DNA from: an uncultured Clostridia bacterium
Lineage (GTDB): Bacteria; Bacillota; Clostridia; Saccharofermentanales; DTU023
DNA: 8,235 bases
NCBI GenBank assembly: GCA_947254895.1
Contig: CAMYEY010000057.1
Location: 1 to 8,235, forward strand
Direction: 5' to 3'
Positions 1 through 4,653 of the stretch are shown here, piece after piece (position 1 is the stretch's first letter; every line of letters starts with the position of its first letter). Under the pieces are notes generated by a model. The model saw only the letters and a program-made list of their open reading frames with translations. It did no database searches and had not been told where the DNA came from. Made by a program: the position numbers and the translations under genes.

Positions 1-39
1 GTCAAAGGTGCTTTTGCACAAAAAAAAGAAAAAGCTGTC

Positions 40-69
40 TTGAAATTTTGCTATATAGCATAGTATAAT
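40..69 (+). promoter_or_regulatory. Sigma-A-type promoter of the EF-G-like gene
   Basis: A -35 box TTGAAA (40-45, five of six consensus bases) is followed after 18 bases by a perfect -10 box TATAAT (64-69). Transcription should start near base 76, giving a leader of about 55 bases. It is the clearest promoter in the window. A 12-bp palindrome (49-60) fills most of the spacer and is listed separately. Confidence 0.75.
49..60. promoter_or_regulatory. Palindrome between -35 and -10, possible operator
   Basis: TGCTATATAGCA reads identically on both strands and lies wholly between the -35 and -10 boxes of the EF-G-like gene promoter. A repressor bound here would block RNA polymerase. No regulator is identified and no second copy was seen in this window, so the operator role is inference; AT-rich palindromes of this length can also arise by chance. 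Confidence 0.35.
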
Positions 70-130
70 GGTTTTCACGGCTTAATAAAGAAACAAGCAA
101 AAATAATAAGATATACGAGGGGGATGGGAT

Positions 131-2209
131 ATGAAAAATTATCCAGCTAATAAGATAAAAAACATCACATTCATGGGACACGGTGGAGCTGGTAAAACCA
201 CTTTAATTGAAGCTATGCTCTTAAATGCCGGCGTCATCAATAGAATGGGTAGAGTTGATAATGGTACTACTGTGACCGACTTTGATGCTGAAGAGAAGCG
301 GCGCGGTATGTCTACTAATACTTCATATGCCACCTGTGAGTGGAAAGATACCAAGTTTAACCTAGTCGACACACCGGGAGATTTTGACTTCTTAGGTGAA
401 CAAATGCTAGGTATGCGGGTAGGCGATGTTGTTTTATTAGTTGCCACCGCCAAAGGTGGGGTTGCTGTGGGGGCTGAAAAGGCTATCCGCTTGGCAGCAA
501 AAAAGCACCAACCCTTAGCTATCGTGATCAATGCGGTGGACGAACCTCATACTTCTTTCCAAGATACTTTAGACAAGTTTCATGAACAATATGGTGATAA
601 GATCGTTCCGGTTGCTTTGCCTATCGTTGAAGGTGAGGACTTGGTTGGTATCATTGACGTCCTCAACAAGCAAGCTTTCAAGCTAGATGAAAAAGAAAAT
701 GTGCCCATGGACATTCCGGCAAATTTTGTAGATCAGGTAGACTCCGCATATGAGTCTCTCCTTGAGCAGATTGCCATGTCTGATGATGCTATGATGGAAA
801 AATATTTTGAAGGAGAAGAGTTTTCACAGGCTGAAATGCAGGAAGGCTTGCGAAAAGCCATCCAGACTGAGTCCATTTATCCGGTTTTTGCAACATCAGC
901 TGTCAACAACAAGGGCGTTCTTTACCTGATGGATACGATTGCAGAATACTTCCCCTCAGCAGCTATGCAGGCTAACATTGCCGTTGAAAAAGAAGATGGC
1001 TCTAGTGTTGAGCTGACTAGCGATCCCAATGGCCCTCTGGCCGCTTTTGTTTTCAAAACTATAGTTGACCCCTTCGTGGGTAGGATCTCCATGTTCAGGG
1101 TTTACTCGGGTAAAGTAGAAGATGGCGTTCCTGTTTACAATTTCCAGACTGAGCAGGAAGAGAGGGTAAACGGCGTCTACTACCTCCAGGGGAAAAAACA
1201 GATTGATACCAAGGCTGTCATGGCCGGAGATATTGGAGCCTTGACCAAGCTGAATGGTACGCAAACGAACCAGACCCTCTGCAGCAAGGCTCAACCCTTT
1301 AAGATTAAACCGGTCAGCTTGCCTAAGCCGGGCCTGACACTGGGGATCGCACCGGTCAAGAACGGTGAAGAAGACAAGATCATGCAGGGGATGACCAGGC
1401 TGAAAGATGAAGACCTATCCTTCGATATCTATAATGATGCTGAAACCAAGCAGATGTTGATTTCCGGTATGGGTGAAGTTCAGCTAGATGTCCTTTGTCA
1501 AAAATTAAAGGCTAACTATGGTACTGAGGCCCGCTTATACGAGCCCAAAGTTCCTTATCGCGAAACGATCAGGAAAAAAGTTGAGGTTCAGGGTCGCCAT
1601 AAGAAGCAGTCCGGTGGTCACGGACAGTTTGGTGATGTTTGGATTCGCTTTGAGCCAGGCACGCAAGAAGGTCTTGAATTCCAACAGGAGATTTTCGGTG
1701 GTTCCGTTCCTAAAAACTACCATCCAGCCGTTCAAAAAGGTTTAGAAGAAGCTTGTGAACATGGTGTTTTGGCCGGTTATCCGGTGGTTAACCTTAAAGC
1801 TACCCTTTATGATGGCTCCTACCACGATGTTGACTCTAACGAGATGTCCTTTAAGCTGGCAGCCCGTCTGGCCTACAGGAACGGCTTGCCTAAGGCAGAT
1901 CCTGTTTTACTGGAACCCATAGCTTCCTTAAAGGTAACGATTCCTGATGAGTACCTGGGCGATGTCATGGGCGATATCAGCCAGCGGCGCGGCAGGATTC
2001 TGGGTATGGGTGCAGATTCCAACGCCGGCTTCCAAAGTGTAGAGGCCGAGGCCCCCATGTCCGAGATCAGTAAGTATGCTACTGACCTCAAGTCCATGAC
2101 CCAGGGCAGGGGCTGGTTTAGCATGGAGTTTGCCCGCTATGAAGAGGCTCCTCATGATGTTGCCGAAAAGGTGATTGCGGCAGCTAAGCAAGAAGAGGAA
2201 AACAACTAA
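131..2209 (+). CDS. EF-G-like translational GTPase (FusA2-type paralogue)
   Basis: A full-length (692 aa) elongation factor G family protein. Family members bind the ribosome in the cytoplasm and drive tRNA-mRNA translocation. The G domain (about 1-275) shows a P-loop GHGGAGKTT (16-24), a switch I region RRGMSTNTS (57-65), DTPGD (80-84) and, at the G4 position, NAVD (134-137) instead of NKxD. Domain II starts near residue 300, domain III spans about 394-464, domain IV follows with its SGGHGQFGD loop (from 494), and domain V begins near 597. Switch I and the overall pattern fit the second EF-G class common in Clostridia rather than the housekeeping FusA normally encoded beside rpsL, rpsG and tuf; none of these is nearby. 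ATG 131 follows GAGGGGG (117-123) by 7 bases. The gene has its own promoter and terminator. Its exact role (translocation, recycling or a stress-specific function) cannot be told from sequence; ribosome-protection proteins such as TetM are a more distant alternative. Confidence 0.93.
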   Translation: MKNYPANKIKNITFMGHGGAGKTTLIEAMLLNAGVINRMGRVDNGTTVTDFDAEEKRRGMSTNTSYATCEWKDTKFNLVDTPGDFDFLGEQMLGMRVGDVVLLVATAKGGVAVGAEKAIRLAAKKHQPLAIVINAVDEPHTSFQDTLDKFHEQYGDKIVPVALPIVEGEDLVGIIDVLNKQAFKLDEKENVPMDIPANFVDQVDSAYESLLEQIAMSDDAMMEKYFEGEEFSQAEMQEGLRKAIQTESIYPVFATSAVNNKGVLYLMDTIAEYFPSAAMQANIAVEKEDGSSVELTSDPNGPLAAFVFKTIVDPFVGRISMFRVYSGKVEDGVPVYNFQTEQEERVNGVYYLQGKKQIDTKAVMAGDIGALTKLNGTQTNQTLCSKAQPFKIKPVSLPKPGLTLGIAPVKNGEEDKIMQGMTRLKDEDLSFDIYNDAETKQMLISGMGEVQLDVLCQKLKANYGTEARLYEPKVPYRETIRKKVEVQGRHKKQSGGHGQFGDVWIRFEPGTQEGLEFQQEIFGGSVPKNYHPAVQKGLEEACEHGVLAGYPVVNLKATLYDGSYHDVDSNEMSFKLAARLAYRNGLPKADPVLLEPIASLKVTIPDEYLGDVMGDISQRRGRILGMGADSNAGFQSVEAEAPMSEISKYATDLKSMTQGRGWFSMEFARYEEAPHDVAEKVIAAAKQEEENN

Positions 2210-2282
2210 CTCTAAACTGTCGGTTTTTTAATTAAGTAGATAAAAGCCTAAATACCTTCGTGGATAGATAGGCACAAGTTTG

Positions 2283-2320
2283 AGGCTTCCGGAATACCCT
2301 CCGGAAGCCTTGTTTATTTT
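2283..2320 (+). terminator. Rho-independent terminator after the EF-G-like gene
   Basis: An 11-bp perfect stem, AGGCTTCCGGA (2283-2293) with TCCGGAAGCCT (2300-2310), encloses a 6-base loop and is followed by TGTTTATTTT. It lies 74 bases past the EF-G-like stop codon and separates this gene from the SPFH unit. Confidence 0.85.
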
Positions 2321-2329
2321 AGAAGCCTA

Positions 2330-2358
2330 TTGCCTTTTGTTTATCTAAGTGATATTCT
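2330..2358 (+). promoter_or_regulatory. Candidate promoter of the SPFH-RHH operon
   Basis: TTGCCT (2330-2335) and TATTCT (2353-2358) are 17 bases apart and each match four of six sigma-A consensus bases. The expected start near base 2365 leaves a leader of about 60 bases before the ATG at 2428. The preceding terminator implies that a promoter must lie in this gap; this is the best match I could find in it. Confidence 0.45.
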
Positions 2359-2369
2359 TTTGATATCAC
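2349..2369. promoter_or_regulatory. Inverted repeat over the -10 box and start, possible operator
   Basis: GTGATAT (2349-2355) and ATATCAC (2363-2369) form a perfect 7-bp inverted repeat with a 7-base spacer. It covers the candidate -10 box and the predicted transcription start of the SPFH gene, a classic repressor position. The half-site GATAT also occurs as a direct repeat within it. Which protein binds is unknown; the RHH protein encoded downstream is one candidate by proximity only. Confidence 0.4.
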
Positions 2370-2377
2370 AAAGATTG

Positions 2378-2392
2378 TTTGCTGTGAGCAAA
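2378..2392 (+). promoter_or_regulatory. Leader palindrome or small hairpin before the SPFH gene
   Basis: TTTGCT-GTG-AGCAAA is a perfect 6-bp inverted repeat with a 3-base centre, in the transcribed leader about 20 bases ahead of the ribosome binding site. It could be a DNA operator or a small 5' RNA hairpin. No T-run follows, so it is not a terminator. Confidence 0.35.
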
Positions 2393-2427
2393 TGAGAAAA
2401 TAGTTTGTGAAAAAGGAGACCTGTAAT

Positions 2428-3486
2428 ATGAGTAAACAACATAAAGAACAGATGGGGGATATTAAAGAAAAGCTTATTCAACCTGCAAAGGGATTGCCTA
2501 TACTCTTTCTGCTTTTATTGGGGGCAGTGGCAGGGCTAGTTCTGTTTATCTATAGCTGCATACAGGCAGATGCCGGTGTTTATTTTCTAGGTGGCTTTGG
2601 CCTTGCTTTTGGCATTGCCTTGCCTGTGCTTTGCCCGATCCTGCTTGCTGGAATCAAGATCGTAAAGCCACAAGAGGCCCTGGTTTTAACCCTTTTTGGC
2701 CAGTATTATGGGACGATCAGGGAGGCAGGTATTTATTATGTAAATCCCTTCTGCACAGCCTTTAACCCTGCTGCTAACACCAGCCTGGGACAGAGTGGTG
2801 ACGTCAGTTCACAGATGAAGATCTCTGTTCCTAATGAGTCGGGTGGTAGTACGACTGTATCCACCACAAAATCTAAGAAAATTTCGCTCAAGGTTATGAC
2901 CTTGTCTAATAGTCGGCAAAAGATCAACGATGCCTTGGGTAATCCGATCGAAATTAGCGTAGCTGTTCTATGGCGGGTTGTTGATACGGCTAAGGCTGTC
3001 TTTTATGTAGATAATTTTAAAGAATATTTATCGCTACAGTGTGATACAGCCGTCCGTGATATTGTTCGAATTTACCCTTATGATGTGGCCGATAATGTGG
3101 ATACGACCGGGGACGGCGAGCCGGATGACGGCTCACTCAGGGGCTCTTCTCGGATCGTAGCAGAGCGGATTCGCAAACAGATTTCAGAAAAGGTGAAAGA
3201 TGCCGGACTAGAGATCATCGAGGCTAGAATAACTTACCTGGCCTATGCCATGGAGATAGCCCAAGTGATGCTCCAAAGGCAACAAGCTCAAGCGGTTATT
3301 GACGCACGCCGGATGATCGTCGATGGCGCAGTTGGCATGGTTGAAATGGCCTTGGACAAGTTAAAAGAAGGCGACATAGTTGATTTAGACGAAGAGAGAA
3401 AGGCCCAAATGGTTTCTAACCTCCTGGTTGTCCTCTGTTCTAATAAAGACACCCAACCGGTGGTCAATAGTGGAAGTATTTATTAA
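2428..3486 (+). CDS. SPFH/Band 7 (stomatin-like) membrane protein
   Basis: A 352-residue SPFH-domain protein of the stomatin/prohibitin/flotillin superfamily, which scaffolds membrane microdomains and often modulates membrane proteases or transporters. The N terminus is short and charged, followed by two hydrophobic segments (about 23-45 and 51-75). The SPFH domain starts at IVKPQEALVLTLFG (from 78) and contains the LRGSS and GLEIIEARITYLAYA signatures; an alpha-helical tail with LQRQQAQAVIDARR follows, and the C terminus is CSNKDTQPVVNSGSIY. From memory, this C-terminal pattern is typical of a clostridial subfamily. ATG 2428 is chosen because AAGGAG (2413-2418) lies 9 bases upstream; the in-frame GTG at 2407 overlaps that site and would add seven residues. 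A Ca-loop-like acidic stretch (225-235) is unusual. The gene is probably co-transcribed with the RHH gene 99 bases downstream. Its specific partner is unknown. Confidence 0.9.
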   Translation: MSKQHKEQMGDIKEKLIQPAKGLPILFLLLLGAVAGLVLFIYSCIQADAGVYFLGGFGLAFGIALPVLCPILLAGIKIVKPQEALVLTLFGQYYGTIREAGIYYVNPFCTAFNPAANTSLGQSGDVSSQMKISVPNESGGSTTVSTTKSKKISLKVMTLSNSRQKINDALGNPIEISVAVLWRVVDTAKAVFYVDNFKEYLSLQCDTAVRDIVRIYPYDVADNVDTTGDGEPDDGSLRGSSRIVAERIRKQISEKVKDAGLEIIEARITYLAYAMEIAQVMLQRQQAQAVIDARRMIVDGAVGMVEMALDKLKEGDIVDLDEERKAQMVSNLLVVLCSNKDTQPVVNSGSIY

Positions 3487-3502
3487 TGTAAGCTAGACTT
3501 TA

Positions 3503-3545
3503 TCCACCGGTATGATTGCCCTATTTGGCTACTCGTTCCGGTGGA
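3503..3545 (+). repeat. Inverted repeat between the SPFH and RHH genes
   Basis: TCCACCGG (3503-3510) and CCGGTGGA (3538-3545) form a perfect 8-bp GC-rich inverted repeat around a 27-base loop. The loop contains a smaller GCC/GGC stem (3518-3529). AAGCTAG occurs on either side of the repeat as a direct repeat (3490-3496 and 3548-3554). No T-run follows, so it is unlikely to terminate transcription. It could be an mRNA-stabilising or processing hairpin, or an operator. Confidence 0.45.
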
Positions 3546-3585
3546 CTAAGCTAGGACGGATGTTCGTTGTGGAATAGGTGGTAAA

Positions 3586-3771
3586 ATGTCTAATGCCCGC
3601 AAACAAGTGCCTTTGCGCTTGTCTGAAAAACTTTATCAGGAATTAGCAGCCTGGGCTGAGGATGATTTTCGGTCGGTCAATGGCCAGATCGAATACCTCT
3701 TAACTCAGTGTGTCCGCGACCGCCGTAAAAAGAATTTTACCAATGAAAGTGAAGAGAAAGACCAGGCTTAG
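3586..3771 (+). CDS. Small ribbon-helix-helix (Arc-type) protein
   Basis: A complete 61-residue protein with an Arc/MetJ-like ribbon-helix-helix fold. A beta strand (about 6-12, KQVPLRL) is followed by helix A (13-26) and, after the turn FRSVN (28-32), helix B (about 31-46) starting NGQIEYLLTQC. The tail is charged. Such proteins dimerise and insert the paired strands into the DNA major groove; the basic and polar strand residues K6, Q7 and R11 fit that. The ATG follows AGGTGG (3576-3581) closely, with four bases between. The gene sits 99 bases after the SPFH gene with no convincing promoter between, so co-transcription is likely. No toxin gene is adjacent, so I do not call it an antitoxin. 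I recall similar RSVNGQIEYLL proteins beside SPFH genes in other Clostridia; a search should confirm this. The target site is unknown. Confidence 0.8.
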   Translation: MSNARKQVPLRLSEKLYQELAAWAEDDFRSVNGQIEYLLTQCVRDRRKKNFTNESEEKDQA

Positions 3772-3784
3772 GCCTGGTCTTTTT
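3757..3784 (+). terminator. Terminator overlapping the end of the RHH gene
   Basis: AAAGACCAGGC (3757-3767) pairs perfectly with GCCTGGTCTTT (3772-3782) around a 4-base loop TTAG, and the T-run ends the structure. The TAG stop codon (3769-3771) lies inside the loop, so the left arm encodes the last residues of the RHH protein. Confidence 0.85.
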
Positions 3785-3865
3785 AGTAAAATCAATCAAG
3801 GACAAGACCTTTTACAGCGAGACTTTGATGAAATGCAGTGATAGCTTGCCCCAGACCTGCTTGGT

Positions 3866-3894
3866 TTGTCAGTCAAAAGTAAAAATGCTAAGCT
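3866..3894 (+). promoter_or_regulatory. Candidate promoter of the HAD phosphatase gene
   Basis: TTGTCA (3866-3871, five of six -35 bases) is followed after 17 bases by a weak -10 box TAAGCT (3889-3894). The preceding TG at 3886-3887 gives an extended -10 arrangement. A promoter is expected because a strong terminator ends at 3784, but the -10 match is poor. Bases 3785-3865 show no other feature. Confidence 0.4.
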
Positions 3895-3930
3895 GGGCAT
3901 ATCTTCAATAAAAACTGGGAGAGAAAAATA

Positions 3931-4581
3931 ATGCAATTAGATGCTATCTTGTTTGATTTCGATGGAACCCTCTGTGATACGATTTCTTTAATTGTAGACA
4001 GTTATCAGTATATGTATAAAAAACATAATAAGCGCTTCCACACGGCAGAAGAGATTATTGCCGGTATCGGTTTGCCTCTGGAGGAAGTGATCTGCAAAGA
4101 GTATCCAGAGGAGGGCGAAGCTATGCTGGCGACCTATTTAGACTACAACTATAAACATACACATAGTAGTTATGGGATTTTCATCGGCATAGTTCCCATG
4201 TTGGAGGAGCTGAAAAAATTGGGAATCCCCCTGGGTATCGTCACTGCTAAAAGGCTAGAAAACATGGAAATAACCCTAGAGCATGCTGACCTGGAAAAAT
4301 ATTTTGATATCATGGTCACTAAGTTTGATACAGATAAGCATAAGCCGGATCCGGCTCCTCTCCAGGTGGCCCAAAAAAAGCTTGGCTTAACAGATCCCGG
4401 CAAGATCATCTATGTGGGAGATGCTGTTTTTGATGTTCAAGCGGCCAATAACGGTGGATTTATTTCCGCTGCAGTAGCTTGGGCCCAGACAGACCACGCT
4501 GCCCTCAAGGCACAAAAACCTGATTATTGGATTGAAAAACCGGAGGACCTGGTTAGCCTGGCCAAGAAAGCTTTGGCATAG
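3931..4581 (+). CDS. HAD-superfamily phosphatase, PpaX/phosphoglycolate phosphatase-like
   Basis: A 216-residue haloacid dehalogenase-type phosphatase with all four core motifs. Motif I is DFDGT, with nucleophile D9 and acid/base D11; motif II is T105 in IVTAK; motif III is K138 in KHKPDP; motif IV is GDAVFD, with D164 and D168 for Mg2+. The small alpha-helical cap between motifs I and II (about 16-90) is typical of subfamily I. The length and the C-terminal pattern AVAWAQTDHAALKAQKPDYWI resemble the Bacillus pyrophosphatase PpaX, and phosphoglycolate phosphatase (Gph) is the close alternative; substrate cannot be assigned from sequence. Being cytosolic, it has no signal peptide. The ATG follows GGGAGAG (3917-3923) by 7 bases. 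In Bacillus, ppaX lies near hprK and lgt; neither is here. No terminator follows, so transcripts may run on into the foldase gene. Confidence 0.88.
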   Translation: MQLDAILFDFDGTLCDTISLIVDSYQYMYKKHNKRFHTAEEIIAGIGLPLEEVICKEYPEEGEAMLATYLDYNYKHTHSSYGIFIGIVPMLEELKKLGIPLGIVTAKRLENMEITLEHADLEKYFDIMVTKFDTDKHKPDPAPLQVAQKKLGLTDPGKIIYVGDAVFDVQAANNGGFISAAVAWAQTDHAALKAQKPDYWIEKPEDLVSLAKKALA

Positions 4582-4591
4582 TACCCAGGTC

Positions 4592-4619
4592 TTGTCTTAA
4601 GTCGATAATTCTATATAAT
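4592..4619 (+). promoter_or_regulatory. Promoter of the foldase gene
   Basis: TTGTCT (4592-4597) and a perfect TATAAT (4614-4619) are separated by 16 bases, just after the phosphatase stop codon. The expected start near 4626 leaves a leader of only about 28 bases. The foldase gene can therefore be expressed independently of the phosphatase gene. Confidence 0.6.
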
Positions 4620-4653
4620 AATTAAGTTAACAAAATTTACAAAGGTGAAGGCA

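Noticed and set aside
8..19. GTGC-TTTT-GCAC inverted repeat near the left edge
   Set aside because: The stem is only four base pairs, and the adjacent A-run is on the wrong side for a plus-strand terminator. It could be the tail of an element outside the window, but this cannot be judged.
139..531. Minus-strand open frame of 130 codons opposite the EF-G-like gene
   Set aside because: It lies entirely within a strongly supported plus-strand gene, and its translation has no recognisable domain; it is a shadow of codon bias. The same applies to the other frames inside the EF-G-like, foldase and phosphatase genes.
2246..2273. Imperfect hairpin GCCTA...TAGGC just before the EF-G terminator
   Set aside because: The arms are only five bases long, and the interior pairing needs a bulge and an internal loop. 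It does not match any riboswitch or small RNA I recognise.
2407..2427. GTG start seven codons upstream of the SPFH ATG
   Set aside because: The GTG and following codons overlap the AAGGAG ribosome binding site that serves the ATG at 2428, so the downstream start is preferred.
3586..3771. RHH protein as the antitoxin of a toxin-antitoxin pair
   Set aside because: No toxin-like partner is adjacent; the neighbours are an SPFH protein and a phosphatase with a complete HAD active site.
4561..4577. Hairpin GCCAA...TTGGC at the end of the phosphatase gene
   Set aside because: The stem is short and no T-run follows, so it is not supported as a terminator.
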